The notes beneath the pieces were generated by a model. It made no database searches and had not been told where the DNA came from. It worked only from the letters and a program-made list of their open reading frames with translations. A DNA stretch of 64,000 nt from Alisma plantago-aquatica (lineage: Eukaryota; Streptophyta; Magnoliopsida; Alismatales; Alismataceae). The stretch lies in the NCBI GenBank assembly GCA_963693085.1, contig OY856412.1, positions 1,063,848,744 through 1,063,912,743 of the forward strand, given 5' to 3'. How positions within the stretch are numbered: position 1 is the first letter of the stretch; each line of letters starts with the position of its first letter. Below, piece by piece: positions 46,039 to 58,470 of this stretch. The translations under genes and the position numbers were made by a program.

Positions 46039-48934
46039 TGTGACAAAATGACATTCTCTCACCCCAATTAAACTAAGTGTGTCTCTATTAGTGACCCATC
46101 AATCATTTTGATTTCAACTTCATTGTTTTAGAGATTTCACACTTAACAGGAGTCACATTGCTCTTATGTTTCAATATGTTACAATGATTGTCAACTTAGA
46201 CCTTAGTTCCATGGTTTAGTACATCACCATGTTGCAAGTGAAATTTAACCCCATAAATAAGCTTCCCTGGCATTCTAGTCTATATTATGTTGTTGAAAAT
46301 TCAGTTACAAATCTAGTAGTACACAAATTGCCTCAATCTGAGCTATAAATCACAAGTTATGGCCTTTTAATATGTGCTTAAGTTACACTTGATTTATTTG
46401 ATTTAATTGGATTTAGAGCCTTAATGGGTCATATTGGGGATCTTCCTAGATGCCATGTGCTTTATTCCCCTCACATTTATTCACAATACAAATCCACCCT
46501 CAGATCATGTCCCACGGATCCTCCTCACTCAATCTAAGGCCTCAAAGGTCTTCTTCTACCTTTCTCTGTACATTGTAGCATGCTACAGTGTACCCTACCC
46601 GATGGCCATAAATTATCCACCATTTTCACTTTGTTCCCTACGATAAATCCCATTTCTAATTCATATACTTCTTACTCTCTCTTTCCCCTCTCTTTGCAAA
46701 TCATTTTGTGAATTGGAACACTCTCCTTTCTCCTTCTTCTATAGATCTAGTGATCTTCTCACAAACGTAGAGCTTGAAGGGGATCTGAGGTGAGATGCTA
46801 CTCTGAGTGTAGGCTCCCTTGATTCCAATGCCACCATGAAGATGAACATGACCTTGTGTAGACATGCTAGGTCCAAGAAATATCACTTTGGCATATCGGA
46901 GTTTGACATTGCAGTGGCTAGTCTCTGCTAATGCACAAACAAATCTGCACATAGGGAGGATAGTTGGGAGTGATCAGACATTTCTAGTGGAAAATATGGA
47001 GTGGCTAGAAATGTTAGATGGCCACAAGCCACTAACCTTCAAAAGGTATCCTGGGAGGGAGTCAAGCACATTCCAAATCTAGACATGGAATTAGTGATCC
47101 ACAACCCACCTTCATCAACACATCAAATGGCAATGCCCTTGCATGTAACCTTATAATTTTTAACCAAAATGATCATAAATTGATAATTCACTTAAATTTT
47201 GGTTAAGTATACAAACTTATATACCATATTGATCATCTTGAAAATATCTACAATATGTATCTATTTTCATTCCCTAATACCTATTTTTATAGGTTTGATT
47301 CTTAAGGCGCATTATGCATGTATGGTCCCCATTCATGTGAATGTATGTTGTACCTTTGATCCGATGATTATTTTGACCTATGTTATGCATCCAAACCTCT
47401 TTATATCCTTGAAATGTGTATTAATAATATGTCTTGTGTTTTTAATATCTAAGGCCAACCCCTTTTGTAATATGATGATGTTTGAAATCCCAAGTCCTCT
47501 AGTGATGACCTAGTGTGACACATATGATTCTATTGCTTTTATTGTTCCTCAATCTTAATATGAATCTTATTACTATTCTCTATCCTCTTAAATAAGATTT
47601 GATTCCATTATTCTTGACCCCTTTGATGTGGATGTCCACCCAAGTCCTATGTTGACCCTAACGACATATGTAATCCTTGTTGATAGTTTAATGGTTGTTG
47701 TTGGGTACCAAAGCTTTATATGATTCTTGTACTTGAGGACATCCACCTAGCCCTTATTAGTTTTTCTTATGTATATATGTTACTTATCTAAATCATGTTT
47801 GATGTATGGACCTATTGACTTGATGAATCATGAACTTCTTGCTCTATTATGAGTCTTTTGAACCTAAAATGTTCATAAGTGATACAAATATTCATTTAAT
47901 CATAGAAAATAGGTGGAACCTTAGATGACAAAAACATGAAATACACCTTTATGATGGACCATAAATAAGAAAAATATCTAATTAAACAACTTTGAATATA
48001 AGTTAGCCAATACCCAAAAGTTGGACATATCTAGGGTATATGATGAGAATTTGATACATGCATGTATTCTTGTTTTTAACCAGGTTTTTCTTTAGAAATT
48101 TATGGTCAATGATATTTAAAGTTAAAAGTCTTTGATTCATGTACCGACCTTAATAATTATATGATTATGGTTTTCTTGATTGAATGTATTTATTCTTGTT
48201 TACTTTTTCAAATATTGGCATGTTGTATTTTAGCATTGTACATGATTATTAGCCTCTTTGATTTTGTATCTTTAACACATAATATAGAACTTTATGGTAC
48301 AAAACTTGTAAATCGGGCATCCTACTGGATTTTTTTAGATAGGAAGGAACATGTCTAGGGATAGTTAATTATATTTGTCATTAAGAACCCTCACAGACCC
48401 TTCCATTGCGAAGATGGCCAAAAGCCTTATAATACACAATATTGTTGGTATAACTCAAGAAAAATGGACCAAAACATGTATTCTTAATTTTATAAGTACT
48501 TAACTCATTTATTTTGTTCTTTTACTTATGAAAATCTTAGAAGTGTATGCAAACCTTAAATAGATATATACCCTGTACTCAACATCATGTGTGTTGACCT
48601 GCTTGTTTCTCATATGTTTTAGGTTCATAGATAGTTTGGGAGAGGAAGGTTGGTGAGAAATACTTGTTGTAAGATCCTAGTTAGTATACATGAGGAGAGT
48701 TGTATAAATTGACTCTCAATTTCTAACTAAAACTATGTAATAAACAATGTTGCAATTAAACACCCTTTTCTTAGATGTTAAAATTATTTTGCTAGTATCT
48801 TATTGTTATTTGCTCATGAATGCTAAGTTTTTACACTTCTGTAATGACAATTTGATGTTAGCATGATAATGAAGAATGCTAGGGTTCTTTCTTGATTGAC
48901 TTTCTGGTTGTTTAAAGTTTTAATTTGGGTAAGA
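46039..48934 (+). repeat. Element C 3' LTR
   Basis: About 2.9 kb, aligned to the split left LTR. Similarity fades after GGGTAAGAAATGGTT (48927-48941). The terminal CA seen in the left copy (GGGTAACA) is GA here, so the end has mutated or been shortened. Confidence 0.7.
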
Positions 48935-51241
48935 AATGGTTGGGTGACAATTTATATGTGTTTTAAGGATGAATGTTAAGGGAGGAGGTAGCTTGAGGGG
49001 GGAGAAGGTTTATGAGAGGGGAATGTGGAGGAGGGGTTGGTAACACTTGGGCTTTGCATGAATACCCTTGACAAGCCACACACATTAAAATTCTTGCATT
49101 TTGAAACAATTTTTCATTGGAGAATTACTCTTCATGCACTAACCTTGTCAAGGATAAAATGACTATGTGTATTTTGATAAACTAAACACATCAACAAACA
49201 ATCCCATTCATAGTAGATAATAGGAGTACCCATAGTATTAAATGAGTATACAATTCAAGATGGTATTGTTGTCAATTGCATTGCATCATTATGGATCAAT
49301 GTGGACTTTGTTATAACGTTGATGAAACAAATAGTAAAAATCTAGAGATAAATCATTATTTTTGGAAAAGTCGTAATTCTGAATTTTTTTATGGTAAAAT
49401 GTATGCTTTCAACGAATTAAAAATGAGTGCATACATATTTCCACAACACATATTTTTCCTTTATTTAACCATGTTAATAGGAAATAAATTGAACATGTAC
49501 TACATGAAACTAAATACTACAAAAGAAGTTTCTGCTCGGTATCCCTACCATAGTTTGGATAAACATGTTCTGTCGTTTCTTCGACCGTGTTAACTAGCTT
49601 GTTCTTGCATCGTGCACATGCGATCCGTCAATTGCTCATGCATCTATGACAAGTAATCGAGCCTGAGGCCCTACACGATCAGATGCACGACAGTGACTGC
49701 AATAGTCGGTCAGGATGAAGGCATCGTATCCAACTGTAGGGACTCATGCTCTGCTCAGAATAGTCAGAAAATCTATTGCACTCTATATCGACCGCAAGTG
49801 GGATAGGTAGCATGAGCAGGCTCACATAGAGGAGGCAGGTGGTTATGGCATTAATTTTCATGGAGTCCCTTGGTGATGGGCATACTTGCCATGTCTTGGG
49901 CAATAGATAAACAACTCAACTCATTAATCATCCATGAAATATTATATTTAACAAATCATTAGGACCTTATATGTATAATAATTGTAGTTCATGTGAGAGC
50001 ATACTCCAACTTGTGCTAAGATTGTTGATTCTATTTTTTTTGTAAAAGTAAGAACAACAATATTATAAATCAAAAATGTATAATAGCATAACCATAAAAA
50101 AATTATACATTTTTTACTATAATCTATTAAAGAGTATATCTATGAGTATTATAATACTTAGTAAATACACTCAACACATAAACATGTCATATAATGTTAT
50201 CTCTTATAATCAATAAATTACATCAAAATTTATAAATTATGCTTCTACCTAGGCACACCAAATGTGGAACCAAGCTTGGATCCCAGATTTCTCCCTCAAA
50301 TATATGTTCATGGAAACATAAAACACTACGGAAGAAACGATACATTTTATTTTTATCTATTCCACTTAACCAAAATGATAAACCACATCAAACAAGTATG
50401 TGTATTCATAAATTTTTAAAAAATGGAGTTGGTTTTTCATCCTTCAATTACCTTATACAGACTGGTTATCTCTTCATCTTCCCATGAACAAGCCCTCACT
50501 TGATATTTACACCATTATTTGTTACTCAATATGATTGGATAAAATCTAAAAGTCAAAGAGAACATTTTGTATGTGTGATGAAGTGAAAAGTTGGAAACTA
50601 AATATCAACTACTTGATATTTACTATATAGCAAGGTCAAACTACATAGGGTGCTAGGTTGATTCTTTCTATCTTTTATGCTTGACACTAGTGTTCTTCTA
50701 GTGCATTAGGTGGAGAAGATAGTTATTTCTTCCCCGGTCAAGGTACATTCTCTAATACTGTTGCTGACAATGTTTGAGAAATTAGAAGGGGGATTGGGAT
50801 ACATGTAGCCGTGGAATCAACTATTTTAAACACAGAGGAAGGGGAGAAAACATAGACGCAGAATGAGTCAAATATACAAAGACAATTCACTTGATTAGAT
50901 GCATATGAGTGACAAGGAATGAGCTATTATTAGCCACTGTGATGACTCTAATGTGTTGCGCCCTCCTTCTGATGATGGTAGAGGTGATATGTAGGGGATG
51001 AAAGCACCAGATGTGACTGATGATGGCTATGGACCAAAATGGAGGATGGAAGAAACCTAGTTACTAGTAAAGATTGGTGATATGGTGTAATGTCATAGAA
51101 TTTAATAATTGCATCCATATCCATGTAGGAATATGACTCTACAAATGTGCATCTAGAAAAAAATATTGGTGGAATTGGAGATGACATCCTAGTTTCCATG
51201 GTGGGTGGATACATCTAGACGGTATATGCACGTAGATATTA
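48935..51241. other. Spacer between the two transposon nests
   Basis: No repeat copy elsewhere in the window. Mostly AT-rich; 49590-49900 is GC-richer and holds the only candidate peptide. Short frames at 49276-49593 and 50239-50487 have no features. The last five bases before element F are TATTA. Confidence 0.4.
49679..49861 (-). CDS. Candidate small secreted peptide (60 aa)
   Basis: From ATG at 49861 a 60-residue frame begins MKINAITTCLLYVSLLMLPI, a short basic start followed by a hydrophobic stretch, i.e. a plausible signal peptide with cleavage after about residue 22-24. The mature part would be about 36 residues with three cysteines and a DYSEQS stretch. It does not match a peptide-hormone family I know. 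A TATACATATAAGG-like sequence lies about 110 bases upstream on the minus strand. The frame stays open upstream of this ATG only with a TTG start, so this ATG is preferred. The surrounding DNA is GC-richer than its neighbours. A chance frame is quite possible. Confidence 0.22.
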   Translation of the reverse strand: MKINAITTCLLYVSLLMLPIPLAVDIECNRFSDYSEQSMSPYSWIRCLHPDRLLQSLSCI

Positions 51242-54197
51242 TGTAATATCCTCAATTTTGGTAAAATTGAATGATATAAATATAAAGCATGTCATGATAA
51301 ATAATTTTCTTCAGTGGTATTATTTATGGAATAACAATGTCCTTGTGGTATAAGTTAAAGAAAGAAGATTTGTACATGAAGTGGTACTAATGACCTTTTG
51401 TTATGATAAATGAAATAATTATAAGGTTGCCAAAAGAAATATGATCTATGGTGTTTTGATAATCAGAGGATAATTATCTAGTTGGGAGTGACAACACCAT
51501 GGTTGGGTGTGTTCCTTAAAGGGTTTTAGTTCCAAATCCAAAACCTTATATAAATCATATGATGGTGCCTTTCGTGGCCTTTTGGAATAAAAACAAAGAG
51601 ATTATTTAAAAGAGTATCTTCTTTCCTAGTTGGTGTTGTGATTAAATAATCTTAGAAAAATTGAGTTTATGGGTAGTTGTAATACTCCTTGCCACTTTTG
51701 GTTTACTTGAACCCCAAGGAAAAAGAAGTAAGATACGAGGAGGACTCTTTCTATATATATGATTATGTATGAAAATCTAAGATAATTTAATAGGAGAACA
51801 ATCTAGAATAGGTGTTTCACCTTTAATGGGTTTCTAACCAAGTTCTTTAATTGAGAAGTTGGCAATTATCCAATAAGGAAAAATGGGACGAGATTCATTA
51901 TATCCTTCCTTGTTGACGTGGGAACTGCATTAGGCTACACCATGATTTTTGTCAAAATATCGTGTAAGTTGTATATATTCCGGATGCCGCACACATGGAA
52001 TCCGAAGTGAGTTATAAAAATGGAATAACTGATATTCAAATCCGGACAACTTGAAAGAAGGGACATAAGCTAAGCGTGCTAACCACTAAGCTAGTAGAGT
52101 CACATTGATCAAAATAGAACATATATATATATATATATATATTTTCACACATTTACATATATATATATACACATATATATGCATATATACATAATTTTTA
52201 TATTTGGGGGGGGGCGCTTGCCCCCCCGGCTCCGCCACTGACAGTCTCCATGACGGAAGGCTTGGACTGGCAGGTGGGTGGTTGCAGCGTCGATGGTGAC
52301 GCCTTCACGTCTGTGTCTGGGTGGGCGTCATGCGCCGGGGAGATCTGAGGCCAGTCGTACATGAGGATGCGGTCAGAGTGTAGCCGTACGTGAGACTGAT
52401 GGCCCTCAGCTTCGGCGGCGTGCTTGTTGAGGAAAGGCCCGGTCGTACACCACACAGCCGCGACGCAGTGATGAAGGCAACAACAATGCAACCCCAAGAT
52501 GGCCGTCAGATGTGGGCAGAGCTCCCCAGAGCCGTGCATGTGGCCGAGGATGGTGTCTAAGCCGAAGGGTTTCTGCCATGGTGGTGGTAGGATTCAGGTG
52601 CCCAACAGCAGATATGAGGCCGCCTTCCATCGAAGCGACGCTGGTGTGCGGACAACCGCAGAGTCGCACAAAGTGGATCGGGATCGGGAGAGGGACTAGT
52701 CCCTCGCAAACTAGGGCTTTGTATAGGGATCAAATCTGGGTCACTGGGTAAGCAGACCCTCGTCATGGACCCAAGAGCCAGAGGAAAAGAAGGTAATACA
52801 AACATACTCGTTATGCTGATGTGTCAGCGTCCCATTGGACGATTAATATGTTATCTTGAAATAATTATAGAAATTGCTAGGATGATCAGATTTAGACAAG
52901 TAATATATGAAACTTGCTCAGAAAAATGAGAGGAGTCCAAATAAAATACTATCATAATCTGATTATGCTTCCTATTCTAAAAGTATGTGTAATACATGTG
53001 TTAATGTGATTAGTGTAAGGAAAACCTAGATTTTGCTTAAGCTAATGCTTAATTAGATAGGTTCATTCATGTTAAACTAACACCTTATCTTTCCATGTAT
53101 AATGAGTAAAACCTTGATAATGATGAATAATGTATGATTTCAGATTAGTAATCTTATATATATTCTTTTAGGGTTTTGAAACCAATAGAGACATCTTGCT
53201 ATGACCATAATGTTAGTAATATGATTTAGGTGTCATGGGTAATATAATATGCTTAATTGATGATTCATGTTTCACCTAATATGCATAACTAAACTTGGAA
53301 TCTTAGAAATCGTAATATGATGGAAATAGGGTTTGAAACCCTAATCCGTAGTCCAAACATGAGGTAGCCCTAAACCCTAGTTTAGGATCACATCTAGATC
53401 TGATTAGTATAATGTGAATACATGGTGACACATATGTAGTATACTTGTTTCATATTAAATTCCTTATTTCTTGGATGTTTGGATACACTCTTAAAGTATA
53501 TGATGTTCCACATGGTTTCTGGAATGGCATAAGGTACGTGGTTACGTTTATGAATACATGTATTGAATTCTGAGATTGATAATGTTTCTCGATGAGATTG
53601 AATGACAAATAAACTTCTTTCTTATTTATTTACTTCTTGTGAATTATAAAGTTCCTATGATTATCATGTAAAGTAAATAATAATATTCTAAACCCTGGGT
53701 TAGACTGATGTTAAGGTTAATGCACGCGAGCCCTAGAGGGACAATGATTACACCTGATGTAGTTGACTAGATATGGGTTAGAATATGAAAACAAGTTTAT
53801 GTTCTTATATGCAATTTTGCTTAGATGTTACTTGTGATTATTGTTTGAACCCACGTACCAGTATAGCAATATACTGACCATGTATTTGTTTGTCAGTGTT
53901 TTAGGTATTAGATATACTTGATTCGTGGACATGAGGGTACAAATAGAGATGTTGAAGACACTACAGTTTAATCATGAAGGTTTAGTCTTAATGGTTTATC
54001 TTCACACATGTAAAAGTTAATTCTGTTTAAAAGCTATGTAACTCCTTAAGGAGCTTTTTATGTAAACATGTAAATATTTGATCATTAATGGATTTTTTTT
54101 ACTATTTTGTATTATTTCTTGAATCTAATCCTAGAATTTATGATTAACGATCTACGACTTAAGGTCTTTTAGACACTCAAAAGTGTGGGTTGTTACA
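51242..54197 (+). repeat. Element F 5' LTR
   Basis: 2956 bp, TG...CA. It contains a (TA)n tract (about 52121-52142) and a foreign-looking GC-rich block (52205-52800). It has no second copy in the window, so the start is set by the TG and LTR-like TGTAATATCC only. Confidence 0.6.
52205..52800. other. GC-rich island inside the F LTR
   Basis: The composition switches abruptly from AT-rich to GC-rich at a G run (52206-52215) followed by GCCCCCCCGGCTCCGCCACTG (52220-52240 region), and switches back near 52810. The reverse complement of that edge, CAGTGGCGGAGCCGG, resembles the ends of some plant hAT-type elements. Overlapping frames exist on both strands (longest 113 codons, 52198-52539 minus) with no recognisable domain. 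It may be a captured gene fragment, a non-autonomous element or a retrocopy remnant. Confidence 0.4.
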
Positions 54198-54211
54198 TTT
54201 GGTATCAGAGC
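54198..54211 (+). promoter_or_regulatory. Primer binding site of element F
   Basis: TTTGGTATCAGAGC right after the LTR end TGTTACA. It matches the initiator-methionine tRNA site used by plant LTR retrotransposons. Confidence 0.88.
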
Positions 54212-54962
54212 ATAGATTCATCAACTAATACTTAATAATTTATAATTTCAAATCATCCTTAGAAATTTAAGAGAAAAATTAATAAAGCATAATGTATGCT
54301 TTTGGTTTCTTATCTGACATTTTCATCTATTTCTTACCTCTTTCTTAAAAATCTTTGAAAAGAAAATTTTAGAGAAGTAAAATATGAAATGATGTAACCT
54401 TTCATGTAGGTCCCACTAGAGAGGGTAGACCCTAGAAAGATACATGTAGGGGTAAGCCCTTTATTTGAGGAAGGACTTAGTTTAGGGTATGAAAACTCTA
54501 TAGAGTCTAGGGACATGGAAACTCTGAGAGGTAGAGTATAGTCCCTAACCCTAACCCTAAAACCTTAATTGTAAATAATGCACATGGTGTGGTGGTCTGG
54601 GACACCGCCCATGTGAAACTTGAAATCAGGAATAAGAAATATAAAGGGATGGGTTTAGGTAACCTAGTCTCCCATGCAATTGTGCATGAGGAGCATAATT
54701 CTTATGTAAGAGGTCTTAAGAAATATAATAACCCAATAATTATATATATGATAATGAAAGTTTGAATATAACTTACTCAAACCTCTTATGTTGTCTGTAG
54801 AAGTTTAGTGATGGTGGCCAAGCCCATGGAGGGGAAGGCTGAGATAGCACCAAGCCCCTATAGGGGAATGTGACCCAAGTTTACTAAATAGATAGAGACT
54901 ATGAGGAGGTATCCTAGAAGTCGAGCAAACATGGGTTTAAATGTTATAATGATAAAAGTTAT
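54212..54962 (+). other. Element F internal region, first part
   Basis: No coding frame. Contains the first copies of the CAAGCCC...GGGGAA word (54818-54870) that is amplified on the other side of G, and ends with GTTAT, the left duplication of G. Confidence 0.5.
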
Positions 54963-55653
54963 TGTAACACCCCTGACCTGGGATTATAACCTAACCCTGG
55001 AAGTTTTGCCTAAATATGTAATTATATACTTGTGAGTACTCCCTGGCATGTAATTAAGTTCCTCAGGAACATATAATTTTCAATTTTGCTCCTTTTTTGT
55101 ATAAAGTTGAAGCATTGTGCTGTATGCAGGGACCTATGTGCAAATTACCCAGTTTAAGGGGTTAACCTACAAAATTCACAAGATAAGATGTTCCTTTGAT
55201 GTTGAGACATCATGAGGATGTTTATGATGAAGTTTGAGGGATTTCCCAAGCTTGAGCACCAAGGTGCAGCTGTGGAAGCAATCCCCATGCTTAGAAACCC
55301 TAATTTGGAGTAAAATGCAATTTATCCAAATTGAGGGGTCCAACTTGTAATTTTCACTATCTAGAACATCTTTTATAACTCTTGTCATCATTTAAAGTAG
55401 AAATGATGAAAGGGACACATCAATTAATAATCAGATGAGAAAAATGATCTTTGTGATAGAAATCACCTAAAATGGGTATGGACACTTTTCATGTATGTAC
55501 CCTAGTTGAAGGTTGGATTTCTTTACCCTTAGATCTTGAGATTTCATGAGATTTGCCTAAGGTTAGATGGGTTTGGACGTGCCCTTGAGCAAGGAGGGAC
55601 CTAGATGTGATTTCTAGTCTTGAGAGGTCCTTGTGGTGTAAAAAGGGCTAAAG

Positions 55654-55660
55654 TATATAA
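55654..55660 (+). promoter_or_regulatory. TATA box of solo LTR G
   Basis: TATATAA in the context AAAGTATATAAGCCC, 690 bp into the LTR, followed by a CT-rich leader (CTCTTCACTTCTCTTCTTCTC in part). Confidence 0.6.
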
Positions 55661-56158
55661 GCCCTTTTCATTGCAAATGAGTGAACGATCTTTCCTCTCT
55701 TCACTTCTCTTCTTCTCTTGCTCAAACGACCAAGGATAGATCTAGATCTCAGAGGGATGACCAACCTGTTCTAGGTAAGAGAACACCACCTTCTAGCTCG
55801 AATTCATGGAGGAATTCATCTTTAAAGGTTGGTTTTGTGGATAGCTTACTTAGTCTTCTTGTTCTAGCCGACCAAACCAACGTTTCCTTGGATATTTCAC
55901 CTCTGAACAAGTTGTGGAAGCTCAAGGACGCCATTAAAGCTTGGATCTTGAAGGCTTGGAGCTCTAGAATCAACCTTTAGGCGGGTTTTATAACTCTAAA
56001 CTCTTGCTTTATATGTATGCTTAATTCTTGCAAATTTACTTGGTAAATTCTTCTTCTACCACCCTTCTTCCTTGCACGTTTGCAAGCAAAACAGTGGGGG
56101 AACCGACCTTGCTAGAGGTTGAAGATGAGGGGCGTGATTCCCTATGTCACTTTATCAA

Positions 56159-57255
56159 ACGACCTTGGACCCTTTTGGTCCAAACGGTTGCAAACCGTTT
56201 GGGGTCAAACAGTTTCAAACCGTTTGCCCTCAAACGATCTTGCAAGACCGTTTGGATTGAAACGGTCTCAAGACCATTTGATAGGGTTGACCAAGGGATG
56301 ACCGTTTGAGGGTCAGTTGATAAAATATTGAATTTCATTCCTGCAAAGAATCAAAGTCTAATTCTTAACCAATTGAGAGTTGAAGGCACTTCAACATGGA
56401 AACCCTAATCGGATCAAAAGTGCTGATTTGAAACATAGATCTTGTTGAGTTTTGGGTTGAAGGACCCAAACGGTCTCAAGATCGTTTGGGGATTCCTCCA
56501 AATGGTCTCAAGACCGTTTGGGCACATCTCAAGACCGTTTGAAGGTCTAGGGTTGAGTTAATCTAATGGTTTGAGGGTCCATTTGTAAGAAAATGATGAA
56601 TTGATAAACATTGCTGATTTTTGACCTAATTGGATTTCAACCCTAGTCAAAACGACTTCGATTTTGGTCAAACTTTGGGAAAACGGTCTCAAGACCGTTT
56701 GGATGATGTCCAAACGACCTCAAGACCGTTTGGGCCAAGTGTGGGCCCAATTGGAGGTCAATTGATAGGTTCAACCTTGAATTGATTCACATTGTTGAAC
56801 ATTGATGACCAACCGATTTGAAACCCTAATTGAGAAGGATTGAACCCTAATTGGCTTTCAATTGAAGGTAAATTTGATGTCCAAGTTACTAAGGCTAACC
56901 CTAATTGACTCAATTTGTAAGGGGTTAACATAGCTTTGACCAATTGAGGGCTTCAACCTACACTTTCATGAACATTGGTAACCTTTGAACCACTTTGGAG
57001 GTCCAAACAGTTTGAGCCCATTTGGACCAAACGGTCTCAAGACCGTTTGGATCCAAACGATCTCAAGACCGTTTGGGGCCAAACGGTCTCAAGACCGTTT
57101 GGGCTCAAACGACCTCAGGATCGTTTGGTCCAATCGATCTCAAGATGAACTGATCAAACGGTTTCAAACCGATTGAGCTCCAAACGGTTTGGAAAGTCAA
57201 CCCTTCCAAACGGTCTTCACCTCCAAACGGTCTCAAGACCGTTTGGTGGTTGAAA
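56159..57255. repeat. Array of CAAACGGTCT...AGACCGTTTG palindromes
   Basis: About fifteen full palindromes and several half-sites in four clusters: 56181-56281, 56468-56541, 56682-56732 and 57003-57255. The model unit has 11-base arms CCAAACGGTCT and AGACCGTTTGG around a central CA. In the last cluster units start at 57027, 57053, 57079, 57105, 57130 and 57154, i.e. every 24-26 bp almost end to end. Compensating-looking variants occur (e.g. CAAACGATCT). It is non-coding. Confidence 0.9.
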
Positions 57256-58339
57256 CCGTTTGGAGATGTTGGTGATGGTTTCTACTTAACCATTTGATGG
57301 TGTAATTAGTTCAATGGTGATCTAATCTAAACCCTAATGGTAACCTAGGTCATTAAGGGACTATGTGATTAGTGAGTTAACCCATGATGGTGATCATGAG
57401 GCAATTTACCAAAATACCCTTGAGGGGTCTAAAGGGGTAAAACCTTGTTCTAATCAAACCCTAATCACATGATGATGATGTTTTGGCTTATGTGAGTCAA
57501 TGAGGTCTTATCCCAACCTAATCTAGAGTGGTGTTATCACCATCTACTAGTGAGAGGAGAGAGAAAGTATCCTAGAGAGAGAAAGTACCCTTTTAAGGTG
57601 GAAACTCAAGAGAGATACTTCAAATACACATGAATGTGCATGATTAGGGAATGATCCACCTATGTGAGGTCATGGAAACCCTAATTATGATATCTAATGG
57701 ATCTAAATCCTATTTAAGAGCCTTAATGATGATGTTTCTCTTACATGATGATGTAATGAGTACAATTCACCATGGAGTGAATAGTAAACCCTAATTTTAG
57801 GGTGATGACATGAAAGATGAATAGTAAACCCTAATTGTTGAATTGTTTACTGTTATCTGTTGAATTAACCATGCAGGTTGTTATGAGATGATGGTCATAT
57901 CCAGGTATGGAATACCATGTTATATTCATTGAAAGCATGCCTTAAGCTTTATGAATAAGTGAATTATCTTGATGCACTGCTAAGTGACATCTAATGAGAT
58001 TTATGGGCTGTAAGAGCCATAAACACCATCAAGGTCATGCTTGACAGATGACTTGTGATGAGATAACTGAGAACTGATGATTGAAATGAGTTAGGCCTAC
58101 TACATTTTAGTATTCTCATATATAGCTGTGATGCTAATGTTATTGTTTGAAGAACAATGTATGAAGTTAAGAATATTGAATGTACCTAACTAATCAAGTG
58201 AAATGTAGAGCCCTGATCATAGATCCATCATTGTCAGAGTCTAAGTGATGGTGAAATAGGTTTTCCTCAGGGAACTCCTGGATCACATACTCTTGAGTAT
58301 GTGGGGTACATGGATGTGTAGAACCTTACATCCTAGTGT

Positions 58340-58470
58340 AGGAATTGATGTAGATTTTTATAGTCCGTCATACCTTCACTAAAAGAGATACAAGGTGAGA
58401 GGATTTGATGTAGATTCTTGTAGTCCATCAAACCTCACCACAAGGTCCAAAAGGTGAGATGTATCACTAT
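58340..58470. repeat. Partial duplication in solo LTR G
   Basis: GATGTAGATT(T/C)TT(A/G)TAGTCC occurs at about 58349 and again at about 58409, each followed by (T/A)CATC-AACC/TACC-TCAC words, a duplication of about 60 bp. Confidence 0.55.

Larger units (their letters stand above)
6269..48934 (+). mobile_element. Element C: outermost LTR retrotransposon of the nest, non-coding
   Basis: The left LTR is 6269-7010 plus 41679-43898 (split by element B), the internal region is about 43899-46038, and the right LTR is 46039 to about 48934. Both LTRs begin TGTGACAA and align throughout: 'CCTTAGTTCCATGRTTTA' at about 6434 and 46201, 'CATGTAACC' at about 42051 and 47141, and 'GAATGCTAGGGTT' near both 3' ends. 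The right LTR is preceded by a purine-rich TTGAGGAGGGAAGTA (polypurine tract), giving plus orientation. LTRs of about 2.9 kb flank only about 2.1 kb of stop-riddled internal DNA, the layout of a LARD-type non-autonomous element. I could not find a standard primer site or matching target duplications, so the right end is approximate. Confidence 0.7.

Noticed and set aside
52198..52539. 113-codon minus-strand frame in the GC-rich island
   Set aside because: Stop codons are rare in GC-rich DNA; frames are open on both strands and none shows a domain.
53330..54560. Telomere-like CCCTAAA words (also scattered in A, B and the CACTA element)
   Set aside because: Only one to three units at a time; such words are common in plant intergenic DNA and form no telomeric array.
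55681..55980. 99-codon frame after the TATA box of solo LTR G
   Set aside because: It starts with GTG, has low-complexity Ser/Leu content and no family resemblance; probably LTR leader RNA.
56159..57255. CRISPR-like array of repeats
   Set aside because: Repeats are palindromic, unevenly spaced in clusters, with no unique spacers of constant length, and lie in a plant LTR.
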